Assembly (NCBI GenBank): GCA_001443375.1
Contig: LDXM01000014.1
Location: forward strand, 1 to 64,000
Length of the DNA: 64,000 bases
Reading direction: 5' to 3'
Source: Chloroflexi bacterium CSP1-4
Lineage (GTDB): Bacteria > Chloroflexota > Limnocylindria > Limnocylindrales > CSP1-4
Under the pieces are notes generated by a model that saw nothing but the letters and a program-made list of their open reading frames with translations, ran no database searches and was not told where the DNA came from. Position 1 is the stretch's first letter, and the number at the start of each line of letters is the position of its first letter. The position numbers were made by a program, and so were the translations under genes. This document shows positions 45,902 to 54,913 of the stretch, piece after piece.

Positions 45902-46241
45902 TCAAGCCTCAGGGTACGACAGCAGCGCGCCGAGGATCGCCTTCGCCGCGTGCAGGCGGTCCTCGGTCTGCCGCGGCACGAGGCTGCGCGGGCCGTCGAG
46001 CACGTCGGCCGCGGCCTGGAGCGGATGCTCGCGGTCGGTCAGTCCATTGACGACCGGAACCTCAGCGGCGGACGGCGAGCCACTCGGACTTCAGGGCGGC
46101 AGCGCCCGCGAGTAGCGCCTCCCAGCCCGCCGCCGACAGCGCACCTGCCGACAGCAGGTCGGAGCCAGGCTCGAGGCGGCCGCCTTCTTCCGGCTGCCCT
46201 GCGGCTCCGATACCGGGCAGTTCCGGGCCGGTCGTGGACAT
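45902..46241 (-). pseudogene. argF: Collapsed remnant of ornithine carbamoyltransferase
   Basis: Three pieces of an OTC survive in 340 bases, where an intact gene needs about 930. From ATG 46241 a 59-codon frame reads SDLLSAGALSAAGWEALLAG then AAALKSEW, like the OTC N-terminal helix, and stops at 46062. In another frame, 46060 downward reads VPVVNGLTDREHPLQAAADV, the ornithine/carbamoyl-phosphate loop (VPVxNGLTxxxHPxQ). It is fused directly to SLVPRQTEDRLHAAKAILGALL, the OTC C-terminal helix, ending at TGA 45902. The carbamoyl-phosphate STRT loop and the HCLP region are gone. Two internal deletions, one with a frame change, explain the layout. It fills the 384-base gap between rpsI and the TPR gene. 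Confidence 0.75.
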
Positions 46242-46267
46242 GGACCGGCCGCCCGGCGCGGAAGCGC

Positions 46268-46663
46268 CTAGCGCTTCGTGTACTGCGGCGCCTTGCGGGC
46301 TCGCTTGAGGCCGTACTTCTTGCGCTCCTTCATCCGCGGATCGCGGGAGAGGAAGCCGGCCTGACGGAGCGGCAGACGCGCCTCCGGGTCGGACTGCAGG
46401 AGGGCTCGGGCGATGCCGTGGCGGATCGCCCCGGCCTGACCCTGGTAGCCTCCGCCTTCGACCTTGATCATGGCGTTGAAGCGGCCCTCGGTGCCGGTCA
46501 CGCGGAAGGGCATCAGGATCGCGGCCTGGTCGACCGCGTTGCCGAAGTGCTCGTCGAGGGAGCGGCCGTTGACCACCACCTCCCCTTCGCCGGCGAGCAG
46601 TCGGACGCGGGCGACGCTCGTCTTGCGGCGGCCGGTGCCGTAGTAGAAGTTGGCGCTGATCAT
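46268..46663 (-). CDS. rpsI: 30S ribosomal protein S9
   Basis: 131 residues. [16 protein letters not shown] at the N-terminus, [19 protein letters not shown] and the basic tail [17 protein letters not shown] are diagnostic; the tail contacts P-site tRNA. It follows rplM by 17 bases, the usual pair. It is the last intact ribosomal gene of the run. Confidence 0.97.
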   Translation of the reverse strand: MISANFYYGTGRRKTSVARVRLLAGEGEVVVNGRSLDEHFGNAVDQAAILMPFRVTGTEGRFNAMIKVEGGGYQGQAGAIRHGIARALLQSDPEARLPLRQAGFLSRDPRMKERKKYGLKRARKAPQYTKR

Positions 46664-46680
46664 CGTCGGGTAGCTCCTCG

Positions 46681-47112
46681 TCAGGCGAGCGGCTCGGGCC
46701 GCTGGGCCTGGTGCGGATGCTCGGCGCCAGCGTAGACCTTCAACTTGCGAAGCTGCTGGGCGCCGAGACGGTTGCGCGGCAGCATCCCCTTGACGGCACG
46801 GCGGATCGCTTCTTCGGGCCTTCGCGCGAGCAGCTCACCGAGCGTCTCCTGCTTGAGGCCGTGAGGGTATCCGCTGTGGCGTATGTAGAGCTTCGACTCC
46901 AGCTTGTTGCGCGACACCGCGATGCGGGCCGCGTTGACCACGATCACGTGGTCGCCGGAGTCGATATGGGTGGCGAAGGTCGGCTTGTGCTTGCCCTCGA
47001 GGACACGGGCGATGCGCGACGCGAGGCGGCCGAGCGTCTCGTCCGTCGCATCCACGACGAACCAGCGTCGCTCGATCTCGCTCTCACGAGGCGTATAAGT
47101 CTTCGTCGTCAT
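46681..47112 (-). CDS. rplM: 50S ribosomal protein L13
   Basis: 143 residues from ATG 47112 (an ATG one codon earlier is possible). [36 protein letters not shown] and [21 protein letters not shown] are the L13 landmarks. The start lies inside the 3' end of truA (29-base overlap). L13 is an early assembly protein of the large subunit. Confidence 0.97.
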   Translation of the reverse strand: MTTKTYTPRESEIERRWFVVDATDETLGRLASRIARVLEGKHKPTFATHIDSGDHVIVVNAARIAVSRNKLESKLYIRHSGYPHGLKQETLGELLARRPEEAIRRAVKGMLPRNRLGAQQLRKLKVYAGAEHPHQAQRPEPLA

Positions 47113-47893
47113 CATCTCCGTTCCCCGATCTGACGGGCCGTCCGAGGACGACCCGCCGCAGGCATAGCCCCTGGGAGGGGGCGATGGCGCCTGCGAACGC
47201 CCGTCGGGGCGACCCGAGGGCCGCCGCGATCTCGTCCGCGGTCGCCTCCCCGCGTCCGACGCGAAGGAGGGCGGCCACGATGCTCCTGACCATCTGGCGC
47301 AGGAAGGCGTCGCCGACCACGTCGATCGTGATCGTCCGGCCTCGTCTGCGGATCCGGACCCCGTGGAGGGTCCGGATCGGTTGTCGATCCGCCCCGCCGA
47401 AGGCACGGAAGTCGTGCCGGCCGACGAGGACCTGCGCCGCCTCTGCCATGGCAGCGACGTCGAGCGGGGCCCGCACCCCGAGCGCCGTGCGCTCGCGGAG
47501 CGGGCTGCGCGGCCCGTTCCAGACGGTGTAGCGGTACTCCCGGTACCGCGCCGCATAGCGCGGGTTGAACCCGGCGTCCACGCGCCGCAGCGCATGGATC
47601 GCGACGTCTCCCGGCAGGAGCGCATCCAGCGCCCGTGCCAGCTGCCGCACCGGCATCCGCCGCGCCAGGGTGAAGGCGATCACCTGCCCCGTCGCGTGGA
47701 CCCCGGCATCGGTCCGTCCGGCGGCATCGACCCGCATCCGGCTACCGCCGGAGATACGCATCAGCGCCGCCTCGAGCTCTCCCTGGACCGTCCGGCGACC
47801 GGGTTGCACCTGGTAGCCGGCGAAGTCCGTGCCGTCGTATTCGACCCGGGCGGCGAACCGCGCGGGGCCGCCCTCTCGGGCGGACGATCGCAC
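47084..47893 (-). CDS. truA: tRNA pseudouridine(38-40) synthase
   Basis: 269 residues from GTG 47893. VEYDGTDFAGYQVQPGRRTVQGELE opens the fold and AAGRTDAGVHATGQV carries the catalytic Asp. GDAFLRQMVRSIVAALLRVGRG closes it. It isomerises uridines in the tRNA anticodon arm. It follows rplQ and precedes rplM, the standard position in Actinobacteria, Chloroflexota and Firmicutes. Confidence 0.94.
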   Translation of the reverse strand: MRSSAREGGPARFAARVEYDGTDFAGYQVQPGRRTVQGELEAALMRISGGSRMRVDAAGRTDAGVHATGQVIAFTLARRMPVRQLARALDALLPGDVAIHALRRVDAGFNPRYAARYREYRYTVWNGPRSPLRERTALGVRAPLDVAAMAEAAQVLVGRHDFRAFGGADRQPIRTLHGVRIRRRGRTITIDVVGDAFLRQMVRSIVAALLRVGRGEATADEIAAALGSPRRAFAGAIAPSQGLCLRRVVLGRPVRSGNGDDDDEDLYAS

Positions 47894-47900
47894 CGCGGAG

Positions 47901-48254
47901 CTAGACGAGCTCGATCTGGACGATCGGGGCTGCGTCGCCGTTCCGCTGTCCGATGCGCACGATCCGGGTGTAGCCGGATGTTCGATCGGCATACTTCGGC
48001 GCGATCTCCTTGAAGAGTTTGTCGATCACGAGCGGCTCGTCCGGCATCTCGGCGACGACGCGTCGGCGAGCGCTGAGGGAGCCGTCCTTGGCGAGCGTGA
48101 TCATGCGCTCCACGCGGCCGCGGATCTCCTTGGCGCGCGCCTCGGTCGTCTTGACCTGCTCGTAGCGCAGCACGGCTACCGTGAGGCTCTTGAAGAGAGC
48201 CAGGCGCGGCCCGGTCTTGCGACCAAGCTTCCGGCCGTCGATCTTGTGGGCCAC
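47901..48254 (-). CDS. rplQ: 50S ribosomal protein L17
   Basis: 117 residues, the usual length. LGRKTGPRLALFKSLTVAVL at the start and the RTSGYTRIVRIGQRNGDAAP segment near the end are diagnostic. It lies 3 bases after rpoA, closing the alpha operon. Confidence 0.97.
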   Translation of the reverse strand: MAHKIDGRKLGRKTGPRLALFKSLTVAVLRYEQVKTTEARAKEIRGRVERMITLAKDGSLSARRRVVAEMPDEPLVIDKLFKEIAPKYADRTSGYTRIVRIGQRNGDAAPIVQIELV

Positions 48255-48257
48255 CTC

Positions 48258-49259
48258 TCAGGCCTCCGCCTCGTCGAACGGCTCGTCGCCCTCGGCGTCG
48301 AGGTCCTCGAGGCCCACCAGGTCGCCCGGCTCATCGGGCGGCAGGAAACCGCGCATGCGCAACCGCTCCTTCATCTCGTCGAGCGACTTCTTGCCGAAGT
48401 TGCGCATGCGCAGCAGGTCGTCGTCGGTGAGCTGCAGGAGTTGGCCGACCTTGACGATGTTGTTGCGCTTCAGCGAGTTGTAGGCCCGCATCGGGAGGTC
48501 GAGGTCCTCGATGGGCATGTCGAGCATGTTGGCCGGGATCGACGGCCCGCCGGCGCTGGCCCTCTCCATGGGGAGCGGCTTGCCGGCGCGGGTGAAGAGG
48601 CTGAACTGAGCGACGAGGACCTCGGCGGCGCGCGAGAGCGCCTCTTCCGGCGTGATCGTGCCGTCGGTCTCGATCTCGATGGTCAGCTTGTCGTAGTTGG
48701 TCATCTGCCCGACGCGCGTGTTCTCCACCGTGTAGTTGACCTTGCGCACGGGGGTGAAGATGGCGTCGATGGGGATGACGCCGATGGGCAGGGGCTCGGC
48801 ACGCTCGGCGGCCAGGTAGCCCACCCCACGCTCCACCGTGAGGTCCATCTCGATCGTCACGTCGCCCGAGTCGAGGACCATCAGGTGCTGCTCGGGGTTG
48901 ACGATCTCGACGTCCGGGTTCTCCGTGATGTCGGCGGCGGTCACGACGCCGGCACCGGACTTGACGAGCTTCAGCTGGACTGGGTGAGGGGCGTAGCTCT
49001 TGAGGCGAAGCCTCTTGACGTTGAGGACGATCTGCGTCAGATCCTCCTTGACGCCAGGGATGCTGCTGAACTCGTGATAGACGTCGCGCACCTGGATGGA
49101 GGTGACGGCGGCGCCTTCGAGTGACGAGAGCATGACACGCCGGAGCGCGTTGCCCAGCGTCACGCCGTAGCCGGCGGGGAGCGGACTGGCCTCGTATTTG
49201 GCGTACGAGGCTCCGAGCTCCTCGACCGACTCGATCTGCGCGTTCTCCAGTTCGATCAT
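48258..49259 (-). CDS. rpoA: DNA-directed RNA polymerase alpha subunit
   Basis: 333 residues. The N-terminal dimerisation domain includes PLPAGYGVTLGNALRRVMLSS and GYLAAERAE. After a linker near residue 235 the C-terminal domain (LDLPMRAYNSLKRNNIVKVG, MRNFGKKSLDEMKERL) has the helix-hairpin-helix that binds UP elements and activators. An acidic tail ends it. It lies 10 bases after rpsD. Confidence 0.98.
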   Translation of the reverse strand: MIELENAQIESVEELGASYAKYEASPLPAGYGVTLGNALRRVMLSSLEGAAVTSIQVRDVYHEFSSIPGVKEDLTQIVLNVKRLRLKSYAPHPVQLKLVKSGAGVVTAADITENPDVEIVNPEQHLMVLDSGDVTIEMDLTVERGVGYLAAERAEPLPIGVIPIDAIFTPVRKVNYTVENTRVGQMTNYDKLTIEIETDGTITPEEALSRAAEVLVAQFSLFTRAGKPLPMERASAGGPSIPANMLDMPIEDLDLPMRAYNSLKRNNIVKVGQLLQLTDDDLLRMRNFGKKSLDEMKERLRMRGFLPPDEPGDLVGLEDLDAEGDEPFDEAEA

Positions 49260-49269
49260 CGGCGGCGAC

Positions 49270-49896
49270 CTACCTCGAGTAGTACTCGACCACGAGCTGC
49301 TCGTTGAGGTCGGCCGGCATCTGCTCGCGGCGGGGCAGCGCGACGACGCTGCCTGCCAGCTTCTCCGGGTCGACGCTCAACCACTCCGGCACCTGGGCGG
49401 TGCGGAGCGTTTCGCTCGCGGTCTTGAAGGGGGCGGTGGAACGGCTCCGCTCGCGTACCGTGATGCGGTCGCCGGGGCGGAGCTGATAGCTGGCGACGTC
49501 AGCCGCGCGGCCGTTCACGAAGAAGTGGCCGTGGTTCACGAGCTGCCGCGCCTGGGCCCGGCTGGACGCGAAGCCCATCCGGAAGGCGACGTTGTCGAGA
49601 CGCGTCTCGAGCAGGCGCAGGAGGTTCTCGCCGGTCACGCCGGGGCGCGACTCGGCCTGCTCGAAGTAGCCTCGGAACTGGCGCTCCAACACGCTGTAGA
49701 CACGGCGCACCTTCTGCTTCTCGCGCAGCTGGACGCCGAATTCGGACGGCTTGCGGCGTCGCACGCCGTGCTGGCCGGGGGGCGTGGCGCGGCGCTCGAC
49801 GGCGCACTTCTTGGTGTAGCAGCGGGCGCCCTTGAGGAAGAGCTTGGTGCCTTCCCGGCGGCAGAGGCGGCAGACGGATTCGGTGTAGCGAGCCAA
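49270..49896 (-). CDS. rpsD: 30S ribosomal protein S4 (zinc-binding type), TTG start
   Basis: 208 residues from TTG 49896; the family N-terminus [14 protein letters not shown] begins exactly there and no other start fits. The CRLC...ARC...KKC knuckle is the zinc-binding C+ form of S4. The S4 RNA-binding domain covers [29 protein letters not shown]4 nucleates 16S folding and often regulates the alpha operon. It lies 7 bases after rpsK. Confidence 0.96.
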   Translation of the reverse strand: MARYTESVCRLCRREGTKLFLKGARCYTKKCAVERRATPPGQHGVRRRKPSEFGVQLREKQKVRRVYSVLERQFRGYFEQAESRPGVTGENLLRLLETRLDNVAFRMGFASSRAQARQLVNHGHFFVNGRAADVASYQLRPGDRITVRERSRSTAPFKTASETLRTAQVPEWLSVDPEKLAGSVVALPRREQMPADLNEQLVVEYYSR

Positions 49897-49903
49897 GTCG
49901 ATC

Positions 49904-50299
49904 TCAGACCCGGCGCCGCTTGGGCGGTCGGCAGCCGTTGTGCGGGACGGGCGTGACGTCCGTGATGGCGGACACCTCGAGCCCGGCCGCCTGGAGCGAG
50001 CGGATGGCCTGCTCACGGCCGGCGCCGGGGCCCTTGACGAAGACCTCGACCTGCCGCATGCCGTGCTCCATGGCCCGCCGCGCGGCGCCGTCCGCGCTCA
50101 TGGCAGCGGCGTACGGCGTGCTCTTCCGCGAGCCCTTGAAGCCGGCCACGCCGGCGCTCCCCCAGGCGATGGTCGCCCCGCTCGGATCGGTGATGGTGAT
50201 GATGGTGTTGTTGAAGGTCGCCTGGACGTGGACGTGCCCCGTGGGCACGTTCTTCTTCTCGCGACGCCGCGTCTTCGCGACGCGCTTCCGTTCGGCCAT
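49904..50299 (-). CDS. rpsK: 30S ribosomal protein S11
   Basis: 131 residues. [47 protein letters not shown] and the end [16 protein letters not shown] are invariant S11 landmarks. It forms part of the small-subunit platform. It lies 21 bases after rpsM. Confidence 0.98.
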   Translation of the reverse strand: MAERKRVAKTRRREKKNVPTGHVHVQATFNNTIITITDPSGATIAWGSAGVAGFKGSRKSTPYAAAMSADGAARRAMEHGMRQVEVFVKGPGAGREQAIRSLQAAGLEVSAITDVTPVPHNGCRPPKRRRV

Positions 50300-50320
50300 G
50301 CTCGGTCCGACGCTCCTGGT

Positions 50321-50692
50321 CTACTTCTTACGCCGGACGCCGACGGTCTTCTTGGGACCGCGACGCTGCCGGGCATTGGTCTTGGTGCGCTGCCCGCGGA
50401 CGGGCAGGTTGCGGCGATGGCGGAGACCGCGATACGAGCCGATCTCCTGGAGACGCTTGATGTTCAGCGCGACCTCGCGCCGCAGGTCGCCCTCGACCTT
50501 GTAGCGGCGGTCGATGATCTCGCGCAGCCGGCCCACCTGTTCGTCGGTCAGGTCGCGGACGCGGGTGTCCGGGTTCACGTTGGCCTGCGCCAGGATCTTC
50601 TGGCTGGTGGGCAGCCCGATCCCGAAGACGTAGGTGAGGGCGACCTCCACGCGCTTCTCGCGCGGGATGTCGACACCGGCGATGCGTGCCAC
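50321..50692 (-). CDS. rpsM: 30S ribosomal protein S13
   Basis: 123 residues from GTG 50692. [24 protein letters not shown], the helix-two-turn-helix region and [26 protein letters not shown] define S13, whose tail contacts P-site tRNA. It follows rpmJ by 9 bases. Confidence 0.98.
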   Translation of the reverse strand: MARIAGVDIPREKRVEVALTYVFGIGLPTSQKILAQANVNPDTRVRDLTDEQVGRLREIIDRRYKVEGDLRREVALNIKRLQEIGSYRGLRHRRNLPVRGQRTKTNARQRRGPKKTVGVRRKK

Positions 50693-50701
50693 TCCGCCCT
50701 C

Positions 50702-50815
50702 CTAGCCCTGGCGCTGCTTGTGCTTGGGATTGCCGCAGATGACGATCACCGTGCCGTGCCGGCGGATGACCTTGCAGCGTTCGCAGCGCGCCTTGACCGA
50801 CGCTCTGACCTTCAC
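50702..50815 (-). CDS. rpmJ: 50S ribosomal protein L36
   Basis: 37 residues from GTG 50815, with AGGGG 5 bases upstream. The sequence begins [20 protein letters not shown] and ends [12 protein letters not shown]. The zinc ligands are Cys11, Cys14, Cys27 and His32, so this is the zinc-containing form. It sits between infA and rpsM, the standard place. Confidence 0.96.
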   Translation of the reverse strand: MKVRASVKARCERCKVIRRHGTVIVICGNPKHKQRQG

Positions 50816-50828
50816 GATTGCCCCTGCC

Positions 50829-51047
50829 CTACTTGAGTCGATACGTGATCCGGCCACGCGACAGGTCGTACGGCGACAGCTCGACGCGGACCCGGTCGCC
50901 CGGAAGGATCCGGATGAAGTTCATGCGGAGCTTGCCGCTGATGTGGGCGAGTACCCGATGACCGTTCTCGAGCTCGATGGCGAACATCGCATTGGGCAAC
51001 GGCTCGATGACCGTACCCTCGACCTCGATCGCATCCTTCTTGGCCAC
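50829..51047 (-). CDS. infA: Translation initiation factor IF-1
   Basis: 72 residues from GTG 51047, exactly the family length. [21 protein letters not shown] and [22 protein letters not shown] form the S1-like OB fold that binds the ribosomal A site. A TTGCCC-N18-TACACT promoter-like pair lies 119 bases upstream, overlapping the map stop. The spacer also holds the 12-bp palindrome GGGCCGCGGCCC. Confidence 0.96.
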   Translation of the reverse strand: MAKKDAIEVEGTVIEPLPNAMFAIELENGHRVLAHISGKLRMNFIRILPGDRVRVELSPYDLSRGRITYRLK

Positions 51048-51165
51048 AGGCGGCGACAGGCTCCTTGTTCGATCCCTGCTGGGTCTACCCCGGCACGGTG
51101 GGCCGCGGCCCGCCCGGCGAGGCACGGTGATGCGTGCGCCGCGCTGGGCGGGCGCACGAACGGCT

Positions 51166-51195
51166 AGTGTATCAGGTGGCGACCATGACGGGCAA
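51166..51195 (-). promoter_or_regulatory. Putative promoter for infA and the alpha-operon genes
   Basis: On the minus strand a -35-like TTGCCC (51195-51190) and a -10-like TACACT (51171-51166) are separated by 18 bases at the end of map. The 124-base map-infA gap is the longest in the ribosomal run, which supports a separate start. Confidence 0.4.
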
Positions 51196-51990
51196 GCGCT
51201 CGCTCGCGGCGTCGTTGGAGGTGAGGATCCGCGGCCCTTCGGCGGTGATGGCGATGGAATGCTCGAAGTGGGCGGCGAGGCTGCCGTCCGCGGTGCGCAC
51301 GGTCCAGCCGTCGTCGTCCACGCGCACCTCCTGGCGGCCGAGCATGAACATCGGCTCGATGGCCAGGCAGAGGCCCGGCTCGAGCTTCCGCCCGCGCGAG
51401 GCGAGACGGTAGTTCGGGACCTGGGGATCCTCGTGCATCTCGGTGCCGATGCCGTGTCCCACGAAGGGCCGCACGACGCTCAGGCCGTGCGCGATGGCCA
51501 CGTCCTCGACGGCGGCGGAGATGTCGCCGATGTGACGGCCCGGCGTGGCCGCGGCGATGCCCGCGTACATCGCCTCCCGGGTGGCATCGACGAGGCGGCG
51601 CGCGGCATCCGGGACCTCGCCCACGATGTACGTCCGGGCGGCGTCGCCGTGCCAGCCCTCGATGATGGCGCCGACGTCCACCGAGACGAGCGAACCCTCG
51701 CGCACGACCCGGCGCGCGCTGGGCACGCCGTGCACGACCTCGTCGTCGATGGAGACGCAGATGGCATGCCGGTAGGCGCCCTTGGGTCCCGGCACACCCA
51801 CGAAGGAGGGCGTGGCTCCCGCGGCGCCGATCATCTCCAGCGCGATGCGGTCGAGCTCGAGGGTGGTCATGCCCGGCCGCAGCTCCTCCGCGAGCCGGTC
51901 GAGCACGTCGGCAACGAGGCGGCCGGCGACGGCCATGCGCTCGATCTGCGCACGGCTCTTGAGCGTGACGCGGCGCTCCGCCCCCTTCAT
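51172..51990 (-). CDS. map: Methionine aminopeptidase, type I
   Basis: 272 residues from ATG 51990; GTG 51969 has a better-placed GGAG and would remove 7 residues, giving the usual VTLKS start. The five metal ligands are in [17 protein letters not shown] (two Asp), [12 protein letters not shown] (His), LAIEPMF (Glu) and FEHSIAIT (Glu). It removes the initiator Met from new proteins. It follows adk by 7 bases, as in many Gram-positive and Chloroflexota genomes. Confidence 0.96.
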   Translation of the reverse strand: MKGAERRVTLKSRAQIERMAVAGRLVADVLDRLAEELRPGMTTLELDRIALEMIGAAGATPSFVGVPGPKGAYRHAICVSIDDEVVHGVPSARRVVREGSLVSVDVGAIIEGWHGDAARTYIVGEVPDAARRLVDATREAMYAGIAAATPGRHIGDISAAVEDVAIAHGLSVVRPFVGHGIGTEMHEDPQVPNYRLASRGRKLEPGLCLAIEPMFMLGRQEVRVDDDGWTVRTADGSLAAHFEHSIAITAEGPRILTSNDAASERLPVMVAT

Positions 51991-51997
51991 CAGGCGG

Positions 51998-52654
51998 TCA
52001 GCGGGCCGGCTGGGTCATGGCGCGCAGGAGCACTTCGGTCACCTGCTCGATCGACTGCTCGCCATCCACGGCCGTCAGGATGCCCCGCTCGGTGTAGTGG
52101 TCGACGACCTCGTACATGGGCGGCAGCTGCCGCTCCAGCCGGGCCCGCACCGTGGCCGGGCGGTCGTCGTCGCGCTGGTACAGCTCGGAGCCATCGATGT
52201 CGCAGACGCCCGGACGTACCGGTGGATGATCCACCGCATGGTAACTGTGCCCCTCGGCGCGGCAGAGCCAGCGACCCGAGAGACGACGCAGCAGCTCCTG
52301 CTCGCGCACGCCCACGTAGAGCGCGCCCGTCACCTTGGCACCGCGACGAGCGAGCGCGGCGTCGAGCGCAGCGGCCTGCGGCCGCGTGCGCGGGAAGCCG
52401 TCGAGGATCGCGCCGTCCGCGGCGTCCGGCTCAGCCAGGCGGTGCAGGATGAGACGGATGGCCAGCTCGTCGGGGACGAGCGCACCACGGCCCATGAACT
52501 CCTGCACCTGGCGGCCCAGCGGCGTCTCACCGCGGATGGCCGCCCGGAACAGCTCGCCCGACGCGACGTGCGGCACGCCCAGGGCACGCGCCAGAATCGC
52601 GGCCTGCGTGCCCTTGCCGGCGCCCGGGGCGCCGACCATGACGAACAGCCGCAT
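51998..52654 (-). CDS. adk: Adenylate kinase
   Basis: 218 residues, long-LID form. The P-loop is GAPGAGKGTQ, the NMP site DGFPRT, and the LID carries WLCRAEGHSYH and GVCDIDGSELYQRDDD. In zinc-type enzymes the LID site is CxxC plus CxxC/D. Here the second ligand is Glu, giving Cys-Glu-Cys-Asp. It keeps AMP, ADP and ATP in balance. It lies 7 bases after secY. Confidence 0.97.
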   Translation of the reverse strand: MRLFVMVGAPGAGKGTQAAILARALGVPHVASGELFRAAIRGETPLGRQVQEFMGRGALVPDELAIRLILHRLAEPDAADGAILDGFPRTRPQAAALDAALARRGAKVTGALYVGVREQELLRRLSGRWLCRAEGHSYHAVDHPPVRPGVCDIDGSELYQRDDDRPATVRARLERQLPPMYEVVDHYTERGILTAVDGEQSIEQVTEVLLRAMTQPAR

Positions 52655-52661
52655 CAGCGGA

Positions 52662-53963
52662 TCACCTGATGAAGCCCTCGTAGTTGCGCATCATCAGCTG
52701 CGCCTCGAGCTGCTTCATCGTCTCCACGACCACCGAGACGACGATCAGCAACGCCGTGCCGCCGATGGTCAGACTGCCCAGCACCGATCCCTGGAAGAGG
52801 AAGCCCACGATGACCGGCGAGACGGCCACGGTGCCCAGGAAGAGGGCGCCGGCGAGGCTGATGCGGGTGACGACCTTCGCCAGGTAGTCCCGCGTCGGGC
52901 TGCCCGGTCGGATACCGGGGATGAAGCCGCCGTTCTTGCGCAGCTGGTCGGCCGTCTCGTCGGGCTTGAAGGTGAAGGCGGTGTAGAAGTAGGTGAACCC
53001 GACGGTGAGCAGGAAGTACAGCACGATGTACGGCGCGCCCTGGGGGCTCAGGAAGCCGACGATGCCGTTGGCGATGTCGCGGATGATCGTGACGTCCGAT
53101 TGCGCGAAGTAGGTTGCCAGCTGGCTGGGCAGCAGGATGATGCTGACCGCGAAGATGATGGGGATCACGCCGGCCTGGTTGACGCGCAGGGGCAGGAAGG
53201 TCGAGCCGCCCTGGTACATGCGCCGCCCGCGCACGCGGCTGGCGTACTGGATGGGGATGCGGCGCTGCCCTTCCTGGATGTACACGATGACGCCGACGGC
53301 GAAGACGGCCACGATGGCGAAGGCGAGGCCGGCGGTGATGTCCGGGTTCTCGACGAAGGCGCCGATGGCCGCGGGAACGCTACTGACGATGCCGGCGAAG
53401 ATGATGAAGCTGACGCCGTTGCCGATACCGCGCTCGGTGATCAGCTCACCCAGCCACATGGCCAGGATCGTGCCTGCGGTGAGCGTGACGATCTGGGTCC
53501 ACGTCTCCAGGCTGGCGAAGTCGAAATCGCTGATGACGGGGTCGCCGCCGGTGAGCTGGCGCGACGAGAGGAGCGCCAGGTAGCCGTAGGCCTGGATGAT
53601 GCCCATCGGCACCGCCAGCCAGCGCGTGTACTTGTTGATCTGGTTGCGCCCGTACTCGCCCTCGCGCGAGAGCTGCTGGAGGCGGGGCACCACGCCCGTC
53701 ATCAGCTGCATGATGATCGAGGCGTTGATGTACGGGTTCACGCCCAGCGCCACGATCGAGAAGTTCGACAGGCCGCCGCCCGAGAAGATGTTCAGGAGCT
53801 GCAGGAAGTCGTTCGTCGCGAACAGATCCACCAGCGCCGCCTGGTTCACGCCCGGCACCGGCACGTGGGCCAGGAAGCGGAAGAGGACGAGGATGGCGAG
53901 GACGAAGAAGATGCGCCGTCGGATGTCCGGCGCGCGCAGCGCGTTGATGAGGGCCTCGAACAC
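52662..53963 (-). CDS. secY: Preprotein translocase subunit SecY
   Basis: 433 residues with ten membrane helices. HVPVPGVNQAAL near the plug, GVNPYINASIIMQLMTGVVP, and RGIGNGVSFIIFAGIV are SecY signatures, and the cytoplasmic loop GQRRIPIQYASRVRGRRM contacts SecA and the ribosome. It forms the protein-conducting channel. It follows rplO by 6 bases, the classical spc order. Confidence 0.98.
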   Translation of the reverse strand: MFEALINALRAPDIRRRIFFVLAILVLFRFLAHVPVPGVNQAALVDLFATNDFLQLLNIFSGGGLSNFSIVALGVNPYINASIIMQLMTGVVPRLQQLSREGEYGRNQINKYTRWLAVPMGIIQAYGYLALLSSRQLTGGDPVISDFDFASLETWTQIVTLTAGTILAMWLGELITERGIGNGVSFIIFAGIVSSVPAAIGAFVENPDITAGLAFAIVAVFAVGVIVYIQEGQRRIPIQYASRVRGRRMYQGGSTFLPLRVNQAGVIPIIFAVSIILLPSQLATYFAQSDVTIIRDIANGIVGFLSPQGAPYIVLYFLLTVGFTYFYTAFTFKPDETADQLRKNGGFIPGIRPGSPTRDYLAKVVTRISLAGALFLGTVAVSPVIVGFLFQGSVLGSLTIGGTALLIVVSVVVETMKQLEAQLMMRNYEGFIR

Positions 53964-53969
53964 CGCGGG

Positions 53970-54680
53970 CTACTCCGCTGTCTCGGGCGCGGCGCGCCTG
54001 CGGCTGCGCCTGGCGGGCGTCTCGACCGGCGCACTGCCGGCGGCCTCCTCCGACGAGAGGGCGGCGTCCGCCTGGGCGGCCGCCTCGGCCTGGGCGGCGG
54101 CCTCGGCCTCCGCGGCGATCTCCGCGGCTTCCAGGGTCAGCGCCGGCAGCGGCTCGCTCTCGAACTCGATGATCTGGGCGGTGCCGCCGGCTGCCTCGAT
54201 CTTCTCCCGGGCGCTTTTCGTGAAGGCGTCGGCGACGATGAACAGCCGGCGGCTCACCTCACCACCACCGAGCACCTTGACCGGCCGGCGCAGGGTACCG
54301 ATGAGGCCGACGGCGCGCAGCAGCTCGCCGTTGACCGTCAGTGGCGCGCCCTTGGGCCCGTCCACGCTGAGCCCGACGGCCAGCATGGCCTCTTCGGCCT
54401 CCGCGAAGCGGCCCTGGTCGACGTAGTCGGAGATGCGGCCGACGTTCACGACCTCATAGGCGATCTTGAAGCGGTTCTTGAAGCCGCGTAGCTTCGGCAC
54501 CCGGCGATGGATCGGCGTCTGGCCGCCCTCGAAGCCGGCCGGGATGCTGCCGCCGGCGCGGGCCTTCTGGCCCTTCGTGCCGCGGCCGGCGGTCTTGCCC
54601 TTCCCGGCCGCGATGCCGCGGCCGACGCGGGTCCGCTCGGTGGTGGAGCCGGGCGCCGGCCTAAGATCGTGGAGCTTCAT
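53970..54680 (-). CDS. rplO: 50S ribosomal protein L15 with a long Ala/Glu-rich C-terminal extension
   Basis: 236 residues; typical L15 is about 146. The core begins [21 protein letters not shown] and GTKGQKARAGG. GRISDYVDQGRF and KVLGGGEVSRRLFIVADAF continue it, ending near EAAGGTAQIIEFE. The remaining ~75 residues are low-complexity (AEAEAAAQAEAAAQADAAL) and end in a basic cluster (RRSRRRAAPE). Actinobacteria and Chloroflexota often extend this end. The start overlaps the rpmD stop. Confidence 0.96.
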   Translation of the reverse strand: MKLHDLRPAPGSTTERTRVGRGIAAGKGKTAGRGTKGQKARAGGSIPAGFEGGQTPIHRRVPKLRGFKNRFKIAYEVVNVGRISDYVDQGRFAEAEEAMLAVGLSVDGPKGAPLTVNGELLRAVGLIGTLRRPVKVLGGGEVSRRLFIVADAFTKSAREKIEAAGGTAQIIEFESEPLPALTLEAAEIAAEAEAAAQAEAAAQADAALSSEEAAGSAPVETPARRSRRRAAPETAE

Positions 54681-54913
54681 GCGCTCGTCTCCTGGTCGCG
54701 CCGCTCGGTCGCTTTCGGGGCGCCGTCGGCCGGCACTTCCTCGACATCGACGAGGAAGCGGACGGCGCGGACCTGCCCGCGCATGGCCGGATCGTCGGCG
54801 ATCTCCACGGTCTGGCCGATGCGGTGAAGGCCGAGGGCGCGGACGGTGCCGCGCGCCTGGGCGGTGTAGCTGATGGGGCTCTTGCGGAGCGTGACGCGCA
54901 GCCTAGCGGGCAT
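54677..54913 (-). CDS. rpmD: 50S ribosomal protein L30
   Basis: 78 residues. [33 protein letters not shown] is the full L30 core, and a short charged tail ([15 protein letters not shown]) follows. It overlaps rpsE by 11 bases at its start and rplO by 4 at its end. Confidence 0.95.
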   Translation of the reverse strand: MPARLRVTLRKSPISYTAQARGTVRALGLHRIGQTVEIADDPAMRGQVRAVRFLVDVEEVPADGAPKATERRDQETSA

